46,996 bases of DNA from an uncultured Eubacteriales bacterium. GTDB lineage: Bacteria > Bacillota > Clostridia > Oscillospirales > QAMX01. Under the pieces are notes generated by a model that made no database searches, had not been told where the DNA came from, and worked only from the letters and a program-made list of their open reading frames with translations. This document shows, one piece after another, positions 36,682 to 45,064 of the stretch. Position numbers and translations under genes: made by a program. The first letter of the stretch is position 1. Each line of letters begins with the position of its first letter. The stretch is from positions 1-46,996 of the forward strand of contig CAJLFQ010000010.1 of assembly GCA_905205975.1 (NCBI GenBank). The letters run 5' to 3'.

Positions 36682-36891
36682 GTGAAAAAGTGTCTGCTGG
36701 CGATGATCCGCTTTTACCGCCGGCATATTTCGCCGAACAAAAAGCCGTGCTGCCGGTTCACGCCGACATGCTCGGCGTATGCGCTTGAAGCCATCGAAAA
36801 GTATGGCGCGCTGAAAGGCGGCTGGATGGCTGTGCGGCGCGTGTGCAGATGTCACCCGTTTCATCCGGGGGGATACGACCCGGTGCCGTAG
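36682..36891 (+). CDS. yidD: Membrane protein insertion efficiency factor YidD
   Basis: 69-aa protein that aids YidC-dependent insertion. The family sequence CRFTPTCSAYALEAIEKYGA and the end CRCHPFHPGGYDPVP are complete. GTG at 36682 is used, with GAGGTG upstream; longer starts would overlap rnpA. It lies 16 bases after rnpA. Confidence 0.93.
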   Translation: MKKCLLAMIRFYRRHISPNKKPCCRFTPTCSAYALEAIEKYGALKGGWMAVRRVCRCHPFHPGGYDPVP

Positions 36892-36929
36892 AGATACCGT
36901 CTGCAAGTATTGTAATTTGGAGGAAATCG

Positions 36930-38054
36930 ATGTATATCCCGCTCGTAACCGACGTGTTCGCATGGATCATGCAGTTTATCATGACCTATCTGACGAGCAA
37001 CTTCGGGCTTGCCATCATCCTGTTCACCATCATTACGAAGCTGCTGCTCTTTCCCCTGCAGCTGAAATCGAAAAAAGGCATGCTCGATCAGCAGCGCATT
37101 GCGCCGAAAATGGCTGCGCTGGAGAAAAAGTATAAAAACAACAAGCAGAAATACTCTGAAGAGGTTCAGAAGCTCTACAAGCAGGAAGGCGTCAGCATGC
37201 TCGGCGGCTGCCTGCCGACGCTGCTTGTGCTGGTCATCATTCTGGGGCTTTACGGCGTCATCTACAAGCCGGTTTACTACCTGATGGCCGACAAGGACAA
37301 GGCAATCGTCCAGGACGTTGCGCTGCAGCTGCAGAGCGACTATGAAAACGGCGTCTACATCAAAAAAACGGATGACGCGGAGAAATGGATGCAGCGCCTC
37401 AACGAACAGATCCGCACGGATGAAAACGGCCAGCGCGACGCGAGCCGCGTCAATGAGCTGAACCTGGCGCAGGCGCTTGCCGGAAACACCGACCGTCTGA
37501 AAGCGCTGAAGCCGGGCTACAAGAAATACGACAGGCTGTTTGAAATCAACTTCAACTTTCTGGGTCTTGACCTGGGCGAACAGCCGAGCTACAAGCCGTT
37601 CAACCTTCTCGCCATACTGCCGGTGATATCAGCCGTCACCGCCTATCTGATGAGCTATCTGACGCAGAAGCTGAACGGAGGCGCCGTACAGAGCGACGCA
37701 GCGGCCAAAGCCGCCAATACGTCGAAAACCATGCTGTATTTCATGCCGATCATGTCGCTGGTCATCGGCTTTACGCTGCCGTCCGGTCTGACGCTCTACT
37801 GGATTGTCAACAACATTCTGTCCGGCATTCAGGAGCCGCTGCTGATGATCGTCGCCAAAAAACGGTACGGTGCTGTGGAAGCAGAGCCTGTCAAAGGCGG
37901 AAAGAAGCCGAAGCCGGTCATTGAAACCACCGGCGAAACAGTCGAAGAGGCAAAAGATGCCGAAACGGCTGAAACAGAGATCGAAGCGGACGACGAAACG
38001 GCGTCCGGCGACGTGACCGAAGACGACAAAGAGGATGAAGACGACGATGAATAA
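36930..38054 (+). CDS. yidC: Membrane protein insertase YidC/OxaI
   Basis: 374-aa insertase. The conserved membrane core is visible as SNFGLAIILFTIITKLLLFP, the cytoplasmic hairpin with LQLKSKKGMLDQQRIAPKM, CLPTLLVLVIILGLYGVIY, then the last helices FMPIMSLVIGFTLPSGLTLY. No lipobox is seen, so the N-terminus is not the usual lipoprotein form. About 160 residues separate the second and third core helices, and a Glu/Asp/Thr-rich tail of 60 residues replaces the more common basic tail. ATG at 36930 follows GGAGG. Confidence 0.93.
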   Translation: MYIPLVTDVFAWIMQFIMTYLTSNFGLAIILFTIITKLLLFPLQLKSKKGMLDQQRIAPKMAALEKKYKNNKQKYSEEVQKLYKQEGVSMLGGCLPTLLVLVIILGLYGVIYKPVYYLMADKDKAIVQDVALQLQSDYENGVYIKKTDDAEKWMQRLNEQIRTDENGQRDASRVNELNLAQALAGNTDRLKALKPGYKKYDRLFEINFNFLGLDLGEQPSYKPFNLLAILPVISAVTAYLMSYLTQKLNGGAVQSDAAAKAANTSKTMLYFMPIMSLVIGFTLPSGLTLYWIVNNILSGIQEPLLMIVAKKRYGAVEAEPVKGGKKPKPVIETTGETVEEAKDAETAETEIEADDETASGDVTEDDKEDEDDDE

Positions 38055-38838
38055 CTACATTGACGTGGAAGGCACCGCGAAAAACATCAATGACGCGCTG
38101 GAAAAAGCAGTCGAAAAAGCGGTGGCGGAACTCGGTTTGGCCAGAGAAGCGATTACCTATGAACTGATCGACCAGAAAAAGAACGGTTTTCTCGGTCTGG
38201 GTGACAAAACGGCGGTTGTCCGCGTCTTCTATGAAGCGGGCGCAGCCAGCCGCACGGAGAACTTTCTGAAAGGCCTGTTTGAACGGATGTCCGTTCAGGC
38301 CGACATGAAGATCGAAGAAGAAGAAGGCCGCGTCAACGTGACGCTCGAAGGCGACGATATGGGCATCATCATCGGCCGCCGCGGCGAAACGCTCGACGCC
38401 ATCCAGTACATCACCGCGTTGGCCGTCAACCGTGGCGAAGAAAAATTCGTCAAGGTCGCCATCAACTCGGAAAATTACCGGGAGAAGCGGGAAGAATATC
38501 TGAAACGTCTGGCCGTGAAAACGGCAGAACGCGTCCTCAAGTATCACCGCAGCATCGCGCTGGATCCCATGGCCGCACACGACCGTCGGATCATCCATGC
38601 GACGGTGCAGGAGATCGACGGCGTAACGACGTTTTCAACGGGTCAGGAACCCAACCGGCGTGTGGTTGTCGCCGTTGAAGGCGGCAGCGGTTCGCAGAAG
38701 ACGGAGCGTCAGGGCAGCGTCCGCGGCGGAAAACCGCGCAGCACCTATCGCCGCAACCGCCGTCCGCGCAATGCAAACGGCGGGCATTCCGCACCGGCAA
38801 ACGACGCGGATACAACCGCTGAAAACGAAGCCAACTGA
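38047..38838 (+). CDS. jag: RNA-binding protein Jag (KhpB)
   Basis: 263-aa protein with three domains: Jag-N (residues 4-60, including KNGFLGLGDKTAVVRV), a KH domain with the loop GIIIGRRGETLDAIQ, and an R3H-like domain (PMAAHDRRIIHATVQEI). A basic Arg/Asn tail follows. KhpB pairs with KhpA to bind many RNAs and affects cell division. ATG at 38047 overlaps the yidC stop by eight bases and has AAAGAGG 12 bases upstream; another in-frame ATG is at 38035. The usual next gene, mnmE, is absent. Confidence 0.9.
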   Translation: MNNYIDVEGTAKNINDALEKAVEKAVAELGLAREAITYELIDQKKNGFLGLGDKTAVVRVFYEAGAASRTENFLKGLFERMSVQADMKIEEEEGRVNVTLEGDDMGIIIGRRGETLDAIQYITALAVNRGEEKFVKVAINSENYREKREEYLKRLAVKTAERVLKYHRSIALDPMAAHDRRIIHATVQEIDGVTTFSTGQEPNRRVVVAVEGGSGSQKTERQGSVRGGKPRSTYRRNRRPRNANGGHSAPANDADTTAENEAN

Positions 38839-38845
38839 ACGACGA

Positions 38846-38876
38846 GGGGACGGAATGTTTTTTCCGTCCCCTTTTT
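38846..38876 (+). terminator. Terminator of the rpmH-jag operon
   Basis: Perfect stem GGGGACGGAA and complement, six-base loop, followed by five T, eight bases after the jag stop. Confidence 0.92.
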
Positions 38877-38954
38877 GTGATTTTTCGGCGGATGCAGAGA
38901 CGCGCAGACGGAGAGACAGGCACTGCGCGGGGGTGAGTTGAGGTGACACGGTGT

Positions 38955-39240
38955 TGCAGCGCCTGCGGGGAGACTCGGCGGATATCCGATGTTCTGTGTG
39001 GCTGCGGCGCACCTCGGTGGATGTCGTTTGTGTGGTGAACCTCGGCGGATATCGTTTGTGTGGTGAACCTCGGCGGATGTCGTTTGTGTGGTATACCTCG
39101 GCGGATGTCGTTTGTGTGGTATACCTCGGAGGACCCCCGATGTTCCACCTCATCCGGGTTCGCTTCGCTCACCCACCAGCGGGCTTTCCGAAGGAATGCC
39201 TGCGGCATGGCCGCTGGCTCGTGCAATACCCTATGTTCTC
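38955..39240 (+). repeat. Interspersed intergenic repeat, copy 7, with a 28-bp tandem array
   Basis: Units starting ACCTCGG lie at 39011, 39039, 39067, 39095 and 39123, an exact 28-base period (unit ACCTCGGCGGATGTCGTTTG plus TGTGGTGA). The core 39145-39231 follows and is identical over 87 bases to 40320-40406. The 38877-39417 gap otherwise holds no gene that I recognise. Confidence 0.9.
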
Positions 39241-39417
39241 ATTTCGAGTGGAGCGGATTTATTCGGCGAGTACCCAAGCCTTGATGCTTCGGCTGGGTGG
39301 TGACGCAGACGGATACGCGGTGTTGCGCCGCCGGTCAATCCGCCGCAGTTTACGCCATGCATCTCCCGTCTCATTTCACACAACAGCGCGCACTGTATTT
39401 TTTGAAAGGAGCAACCC

Positions 39418-40170
39418 ATGAGTTTACTGCAAACATTTGACGGCGAAACGCCGGAAATTCTGAAACCGTCCGCATTCACGCCGTATGACCCTTCCTTCCC
39501 GGAGACGGTGCTGGTCATGTTCCGACGGAAGACGCTTGACTGCCTGCTGGAACAGGTCGATGCCGAAGTCGTCTGCCATGTCAACGCCGGCGTTCTGCTG
39601 CCGGTGTACCGGTTTGCATACCGCGGCAAGCCGATGGCGGCATATCTGACCGTTCTGGGCGGGCCGGCGACGGTCGGGCTGCTGGAGGAAATCATCGCCC
39701 GCGGGGCAAGGAAAATCGTGCTGTTCGGTTCCTGCGGCGTGCTGGACGGATCGATGGCTGCGGGGCATCTGATCGTGCCGACTGCGGCATACCGCGACGA
39801 AGGCACCAGCTATCACTATGCGCCGGCCGGGGACTGGATGGATGTTCCCACGGCGCCGGAGCTGTGCCGGATCTTCGACGCGCTTCATCTGCCGTATGTC
39901 TGCGGCAAAACGTGGACGACGGACGCGTTTTACCGGGAAACGCAGCGCAACATGGCGGCCAGAAAACAGGATGGCTGCATTACCGTCGAGATGGAATGCG
40001 CCTCGGTCATGGCGATGAGCCAGTTCCGCGGCGTCGATGCGTATCAGTTTCTGTATGCGGAGGACAGCCTCGACGGCGCCGAATGGGATGCCCGGACGAT
40101 GGGCTGCGTGCCGCAGTCGGCGACGGAACGCTACGTCCGGATCGCACTGGAAACGGCCGTGCGCGTGTAG
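39418..40170 (+). CDS. Purine/uridine phosphorylase family nucleosidase
   Basis: 250-aa PNP/UDP phosphorylase-family enzyme, which splits a nucleoside with phosphate into base and ribose-1-phosphate. The phosphate/substrate segments VLFGSCGVLDG and VPTAAYRDEGTSYHY and the ribose-binding VEMECASVMAM are present. The sequence fits the uridine-phosphorylase-like branch, but the base preference cannot be decided. ATG follows AAAGGAG. The gene stands alone between two near-identical direct repeats (copies 7 and 8). Confidence 0.85.
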   Translation: MSLLQTFDGETPEILKPSAFTPYDPSFPETVLVMFRRKTLDCLLEQVDAEVVCHVNAGVLLPVYRFAYRGKPMAAYLTVLGGPATVGLLEEIIARGARKIVLFGSCGVLDGSMAAGHLIVPTAAYRDEGTSYHYAPAGDWMDVPTAPELCRIFDALHLPYVCGKTWTTDAFYRETQRNMAARKQDGCITVEMECASVMAMSQFRGVDAYQFLYAEDSLDGAEWDARTMGCVPQSATERYVRIALETAVRV

Positions 40171-40234
40171 ACGGATGCGCGGCTGACGGGGATAACGTGA
40201 AGCGCAGGCGGGCGCGGGTATGGGCGGATTGACA

Positions 40235-40425
40235 AAGTGCTGCGGCGTGTGGCTTGGTGGATGGGGTGTACCTCGGTGGATGTCGTTTGGGTGGTGTACC
40301 TCGGTGGATACACAAAGTCCCACCTCATCCGGGTTCGCTTCGCTCACCCACCAGCGGGCTTTCCGAAGGAATGCCTGCGGCATGGCCGCTGGCTCGTGCA
40401 ATACCCGATGTTCCAGCTTCGGGCG
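40235..40425 (+). repeat. Interspersed intergenic repeat, copy 8
   Basis: Two 28-base units start at 40270 and 40298. The core 40320-40406 is identical to that of copy 7 and runs on into GATGTTCCAGCTTCGG. It occupies the 349-base gap between the phosphorylase and hflX, where I see no gene. Confidence 0.88.
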
Positions 40426-40519
40426 GAGAAAATAACGCCGGACAGCGGCCAACGCCCATTGAATTTAGCGGTTTTCAACGATTTTCCTGACTTTCTATAA
40501 TACGAAAGGTTTACCTGAT

Positions 40520-41848
40520 ATGACAGATATATCCAACACCAACCCATACCCGCAGGCGGCCGGGACAGACAAGCGGGACGCGCCGGAGCGGGTGATCATC
40601 GCCGGGCTGAACACCGGCGACGCGCCGTTTCTTTCGGATGACGACACGCTGGACGAGCTGGAAGCGCTGCTTGCGACGGCAGGGGGCGAAGTGGTCGGCC
40701 GGGCGATTCAGAACCGGCCGTCGCCGGAACCGGCGACACTGATCGGCGAGGGCAAATGCACCGAAATTGCCGATGCCGTGCGGAATCTGGAAGCCGATCT
40801 CGTCGTCTTTGACAACGATCTTTCGCCTGTTCAGATGAAAAATCTGGAGCTCAAGCTGGACTGCCCGGTCATGGATCGAACGGGCGTCATCCTGGATATC
40901 TTTGCGTCGCGCGCCTCGACTGCCGAGGGCAAGCTGCAAGTCGCGCTTGCGCAGTATCAGTATCTGCTGCCGCGGCTTGCCGGTCAGGGGCGGAATCTCT
41001 CCCGCCAGACGAGTTCCGGCGGCAGGAACCCGATCGGCACGCGCGGCCCCGGTGAAACCAAGCTGGAGACCGACCGACGCCACATCCGCGCGCGCATCAC
41101 GCGCTTGGAGGCGGAGCTGGAAGCCGTCCGGCGCGTCCGCGGAGAACAGCGGCGCCGCCGCCAGAAGAGCGAAATTCCGCTTGTCGCGCTTGTCGGCTAT
41201 ACAAATGCGGGCAAATCGACGCTTTTGAACGCACTTTCCGCACCAACCGGCGGCGAACCCGTCCACACGGCGAACCGCCTGTTTGATACGCTTGACCCGA
41301 CCACACGCAGCGTCACGCTGCCGGACCGGTCGGAGATTCTGCTGACGGATACGGTCGGCTTTATCCGGAGCCTGCCGCACCAGCTGGTGTCGGCCTTCCG
41401 TGCGACGCTGGAGGAGCTTTCCTACGCCGACCTTGTGCTGCACGTCGTCGATGCCTCGGATCCGCACCGCGCGGAGCAGATGCAGGTGACGGATTCGCTG
41501 GCGGATGATCTCTGTGCCGAGGGCGTCCGGCGCATCGTCGTGTACAACAAATGCGACCGCTGCGAGCCCGAGGCGCACATCGGGGAATCGCCGGAGGCGG
41601 TGCGCATCAGCGCGCGCACCGGTCAGGGGATTCCCGAGCTGTTGGAAAAAATCCAGACGACGCTGGCCGCGGGGCGCGTCGCATTTCAATTCCTGCTGCC
41701 GTATGACCGCGGCGGCTGCTTGGCGCAGCTCTATGACAGCGCGCGTGTGGACGCCGTGGATTATCAGCCGGACGGCATCGCCGTCAGCGGTTCATGCGAT
41801 CCGCGGCTGTATGGACAAATCTGCAAGCTGCTGGGGGTGGAGCCGTGA
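40520..41848 (+). CDS. hflX: Ribosome-associated GTPase HflX
   Basis: 442-aa GTPase that splits stalled or heat-damaged ribosomes. An N-terminal HflX domain (ATLIGEGKCTEIADAV, FDNDLSPVQMKNLE) and Arg-rich linker precede the GTPase domain with G1 GYTNAGKSTLL, G3 DTVGFIRSLP and G4 NKCD. ATG at 40520 follows GAAAGG. It overlaps the next gene by four bases. Confidence 0.93.
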   Translation: MTDISNTNPYPQAAGTDKRDAPERVIIAGLNTGDAPFLSDDDTLDELEALLATAGGEVVGRAIQNRPSPEPATLIGEGKCTEIADAVRNLEADLVVFDNDLSPVQMKNLELKLDCPVMDRTGVILDIFASRASTAEGKLQVALAQYQYLLPRLAGQGRNLSRQTSSGGRNPIGTRGPGETKLETDRRHIRARITRLEAELEAVRRVRGEQRRRRQKSEIPLVALVGYTNAGKSTLLNALSAPTGGEPVHTANRLFDTLDPTTRSVTLPDRSEILLTDTVGFIRSLPHQLVSAFRATLEELSYADLVLHVVDASDPHRAEQMQVTDSLADDLCAEGVRRIVVYNKCDRCEPEAHIGESPEAVRISARTGQGIPELLEKIQTTLAAGRVAFQFLLPYDRGGCLAQLYDSARVDAVDYQPDGIAVSGSCDPRLYGQICKLLGVEP

Positions 41849-42480
41849 GCGAACCGCTGTATTCGACCGTTTATGCCGGAGAAGCCGAGCTGGTCGAGAA
41901 AAAATCCCGCTTCATCGGCGAGATCCGGCCGGTGGAACATGAAGAAGATGCGAAAAAGTTTCTCGCAGAAGTGACGGCGAAAACCCGCGATGCAACGCAT
42001 CACGTCTACTGCTACCTCGTGCGGGAGCAGAATACCATCCGGTTCTCCGACGACGGCGAACCGCAGGGCACTGCGGGCCGCCCGGCGCTGGAAGTGCTGA
42101 CCCGTGCCGGTGTGACCGACTGCTGTCTGGTGATCACCCGGTATTTCGGCGGGACGCTGCTCGGCGCGAATGGCCTGGTGCGCGCCTATGCCGCGACGGC
42201 TGCGGCGGCGCTCAAAGCGGGCGGCATCTGCGACGTGATGGAGCGCGCCGTCTGCGTCTGCCGGTTCACCTATGCCGACTGGGCGAGGGTCGAACCCGTC
42301 TTGCGGAAGACGGCGGACGTCGTCCTTGGGGAACCCGAATATGCGGCAGATGTCGCGGTGACGCTGGAGCTTTCGCCGGAAAATGTGGAAACCGTGGAGC
42401 GGCTGCTTCAGGAAAAAACAGCCGGCCGCGCCGTCTGCACCCGCGCCGAACCGCGCTGCACCGGCGTGAGAAGGGGATAA
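41845..42480 (+). CDS. YigZ/IMPACT family protein
   Basis: 211-aa protein of the UPF0029/IMPACT family. The N-terminal domain shows KKSRFIGEIRPV, ATHHVYCYLV, FSDDGEPQGTAGRPALEVL and the nearly invariant RYFGGTLLGANGLVRAY; the C-terminal half is the ferredoxin-like DUF1949-type region. Function in bacteria is unsettled; eukaryotic IMPACT regulates translation. GTG at 41845 overlaps the hflX stop (GTGA). Confidence 0.9.
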   Translation: MSEPLYSTVYAGEAELVEKKSRFIGEIRPVEHEEDAKKFLAEVTAKTRDATHHVYCYLVREQNTIRFSDDGEPQGTAGRPALEVLTRAGVTDCCLVITRYFGGTLLGANGLVRAYAATAAAALKAGGICDVMERAVCVCRFTYADWARVEPVLRKTADVVLGEPEYAADVAVTLELSPENVETVERLLQEKTAGRAVCTRAEPRCTGVRRG

Positions 42481-42483
42481 CGG

Positions 42484-42845
42484 GGGTGCCTGCGGGGGGT
42501 GCCTCGGGGGATGTTGCTTGGGTGGTGGAGCTTGGAAGAAATCGTTTGGGTGGTGTGCCTCGGCGGATATCCAAAGTTCCACCTCATCCGGTTCTCTGCT
42601 TTTCATAGAAAAGCAGAGAACCACCTTCCCCAATGTTCCAGCTTCGCTCGCAGTGGAGACTGCGGACAGCTGCCAAAGCCTTTCCCTGAGAAGGGGACGC
42701 GGTTATGCCTGCGGCATGACCGCTGGGATGTTTTGACAATTCACCGCCCCAAAAGAAGCGGTGAATTGTCAAAACATCGGATGAGGTCGAAGTTTTTCTG
42801 TGCGCTGGAGGCAGAGACGAAACGTCATCCCCCGTGCCGCTCCGT
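42484..42845 (+). repeat. Interspersed intergenic repeat, copy 9, with two hairpins
   Basis: The 5' units (GCCTCGGGGGATGTTGCTTG and variants at 42501, about 42530 and 42557) lead to CAAAGTTCCACCTCATCCGG. A 14-bp hairpin follows (590-603 pairing with 609-622), then GCAGTGGAGACTGCGG and a CCTTTCCCTGAGAAGGGGACG piece. A 21-bp perfect inverted repeat ends it (42727-42747 with 42758-42778). I see no gene in this 431-base gap. Confidence 0.88.
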
Positions 42846-42911
42846 TCGCGGCAATCCGGCGTCCGCACCTGTCTGCGCGCCATTCAAAAAACAATCAGAA
42901 GGAGTATCGCA

Positions 42912-43673
42912 ATGACGCACGAACAAATAGAACAATATCTCAGCCGCATCGGCATAGACCATGCGGAACGGCCGTCGGCGGACTTTCTGGCGCGGCTGCA
43001 CTATGCGCATTTGCAGAATGTCCCCTATGAAAATCTGGACATTCTGGCCGGTATTCCGCTGTCGCTGGCGGTGCCGGATCTGTTTGACAAAATTGTTCTG
43101 CGCCGCAGGGGCGGGTTCTGCTTTGAGCTGAACCGGCTGTTCGGCGAGCTGCTGCGCGATCTGGGTTTCGTCGTGACGGACTACGTCGCCCGGTACTGGG
43201 GCGGCGGCGACGGAACCGTCCCGAAGCGGCGTCACCATGTGCTGCGCGTCGGAACGTCCGACGGCGAATTCCTCTGCGATGTCGGCGTCGGCGCGCGCAT
43301 TCCGCTCTACCCGGTGCCCTATGAATCCGGGCGCGTTTCCGAGCAGTGCGGCATGGCGTACATGCTGCGCGACGACGATCTCTTCGGCAAAATGCTCATG
43401 GAGCGCCACGGAGACGGCTGGCGCAATCTGTATTCCTTTACGGAAGAGATACAGTTTGCGTGCGACTATCAGTTCGCCTGTTTCTGGTGCGAACGCGCGC
43501 CGGATTCGATTTTCAACAAACGGTACATTCTCTCCATCCGGCACGGTTCGACGCGCCATACGTTCGACGGGCCGGTGTATAAAGTCTTTTCCGACAGCGG
43601 CGTCGCGGTCAGCACGCCCGATGAAGCGGAACGGACGCGGATCTTTGCAGATGTGTTCGGCTTGACGTGCTGA
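42912..43673 (+). CDS. Arylamine N-acetyltransferase
   Basis: 253-aa enzyme that moves acetyl from acetyl-CoA to arylamines or hydrazines through a cysteine intermediate. The catalytic triad is visible: Cys70 in RRGGFCFELN, a histidine in RRHHVLRV (108-109) and Asp123 in CDVGVGA, at the spacing normal for NATs. The length is slightly below the usual 270-280 aa. ATG at 42912 follows AAGGAG. It stands alone between repeat copies 9 and 10. The natural substrate is unknown. Confidence 0.88.
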   Translation: MTHEQIEQYLSRIGIDHAERPSADFLARLHYAHLQNVPYENLDILAGIPLSLAVPDLFDKIVLRRRGGFCFELNRLFGELLRDLGFVVTDYVARYWGGGDGTVPKRRHHVLRVGTSDGEFLCDVGVGARIPLYPVPYESGRVSEQCGMAYMLRDDDLFGKMLMERHGDGWRNLYSFTEEIQFACDYQFACFWCERAPDSIFNKRYILSIRHGSTRHTFDGPVYKVFSDSGVAVSTPDEAERTRIFADVFGLTC

Positions 43674-43679
43674 TTGGGG

Positions 43680-43855
43680 AACGCGGGGTGCGGCGGGTGT
43701 GGTGTGCCTCGGGGGATACGCAAAGTTCCACCTCATCCGGTTATCTGCTTTTCAGGGAAAAGCAGATAACCACCTTCCCCTGCGTAGGGGACGCGGTTAT
43801 GCCTGCGGCATGGCCGCTGGCTTGTATGCACCCCGGTGTTCCCGCTTCGGACGAT
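43680..43855 (+). repeat. Interspersed intergenic repeat, copy 10
   Basis: GTGTGCCTCGGGGGATACGC leads to CAAAGTTCCACCTCATCCGG, a 14-bp hairpin (43739-43752 with 43758-43771), and TAGGGGACGCGGTTATGCCT. The hairpin matches that of copy 9 except for one base pair changed on both arms. Confidence 0.88.
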
Positions 43856-43942
43856 CCGCTTCCCACGCCCTACACTCCACTCCTCACTACCCACTCCTCA
43901 TTCCTAATTTCTCCATCCCCAAACACCCGGAGGTATTCAAAC

Positions 43943-45004
43943 ATGCGTGCTGTTCTCGGTCTTTCCGGCGGCGTTGATTCGTCCGTCGCCGCGCAGCTTC
44001 TCACCCGCGACGGGTATGAAGTCCTCGGCGTCTATCTGAAAAGCTGCCGAAACCGCGATGATTCCGCCGCCGCCCGTGCCGCGGCAGAGGCGGCCGGAAT
44101 CGATTTCCGCATTGCCGATATGAGCGATGCACTCGAAAAAAACGTCGTAACGCCGTTTATTCAGTCCTATCTGCACGGCAGAACGCCGAATCCGTGCGTT
44201 TTCTGCAACCCGACGGTCAAATTTCCAACGCTCTTTCGGATCGCAGACGAATGGGGCGCCGAGCTTGTGGCGACCGGCCATTATGCGCGGATCGTCTTCT
44301 GCCCGTCGCTCGGCAAAAAAATGATCGCCGCCGCCAACTGCGGCAACGACCAGTCGTATATGCTCTGCCGCCTGACGTCCGACATGGTGCAGCGGCTTGC
44401 GTTCCCGCTGGCGGAAGCGGCTGACAAGCGCGAGGTCCGGCAGTTTGCCGCGGATCACCATGTCGCCACGCACGACAAGCCGGACAGCATGGAAATCTGC
44501 TTCATCCCGGACAACGACCGCATCGGATTTCTGGAGCGGGAAGCCGGAGATGCCGCGATCGACGCACTGCGCGGCGATTTCGTGGACGCCGAAGGAAACG
44601 TCCTCGGCCGTCATGAGGGCATCCACCGCTACACGGTCGGGCAGCGCCGCGGTCTGGCGATGGCGTTCGGCGAACGCGCCTATGTCGTCGGGATCGACGG
44701 CGCGACAAAACACGTCATCCTGGGCGACAACAGCGCCGTCATGCGGAAAGTCGTCCGGATCGAAGACTGCGTGTGGCACCATCTGCCGGAGGCGCCGTTT
44801 GCCGCGCGCGTGCGGGTGCGCCATTCCCGCGGGTTCACCGACGGCGTCGTCACACCGGAAGACGGCGGCCGCACGGCGGAGATCACGTTTGAAAGCGGCG
44901 TCCGCGCCCCGGCGCCCGGACAGTCCGCCGTCTGCTATGCCGATGTGGACGGCGTGGAAAACGTCCTCCTCGGCGGCGGCTTTATCGCGGACAGCCAGGC
45001 ATAA
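43943..45004 (+). CDS. mnmA: tRNA-specific 2-thiouridylase MnmA
   Basis: 353-aa enzyme that thiolates U34 of Lys, Glu and Gln tRNAs. The PP-loop is GLSGGVDSSVAAQLL (residues 6-20). The catalytic cysteines are in NPCVFCNPTVKF (Cys88) and MEICFI (Cys186), and GHYAR and YTVGQRRGL are present. ATG at 43943 follows CGGAGG; the longer frame upstream crosses repeat copy 10 and is not real. Confidence 0.94.
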   Translation: MRAVLGLSGGVDSSVAAQLLTRDGYEVLGVYLKSCRNRDDSAAARAAAEAAGIDFRIADMSDALEKNVVTPFIQSYLHGRTPNPCVFCNPTVKFPTLFRIADEWGAELVATGHYARIVFCPSLGKKMIAAANCGNDQSYMLCRLTSDMVQRLAFPLAEAADKREVRQFAADHHVATHDKPDSMEICFIPDNDRIGFLEREAGDAAIDALRGDFVDAEGNVLGRHEGIHRYTVGQRRGLAMAFGERAYVVGIDGATKHVILGDNSAVMRKVVRIEDCVWHHLPEAPFAARVRVRHSRGFTDGVVTPEDGGRTAEITFESGVRAPAPGQSAVCYADVDGVENVLLGGGFIADSQA

Positions 45005-45033
45005 AAAAAGCCCTGCGGACGAATCCGCAGGGC
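45003..45033 (-). terminator. Terminator facing the minus-strand remnant
   Basis: A perfect 10-bp stem (GCCCTGCGGA and complement) with a CGAA loop is followed by seven T on the minus strand. It overlaps the end of mnmA and may also end that transcript. Confidence 0.75.
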
Positions 45034-45064
45034 GAAAACAGAAACATGCTTTGCAGCCAGACGC

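Noticed and set aside
39011..39130. CRISPR-like array (28-base repeats)
   Set aside because: The units are contiguous with no spacers between them, they vary in sequence, and there are no cas genes in the window.
38951..39421. Short open frames encoding peptides such as MFHLIRVRFAHPPAGFPKEC
   Set aside because: The same peptide appears at several repeat copies in different reading contexts, with frame-breaking indels between copies. It is a by-product of the repeat core.
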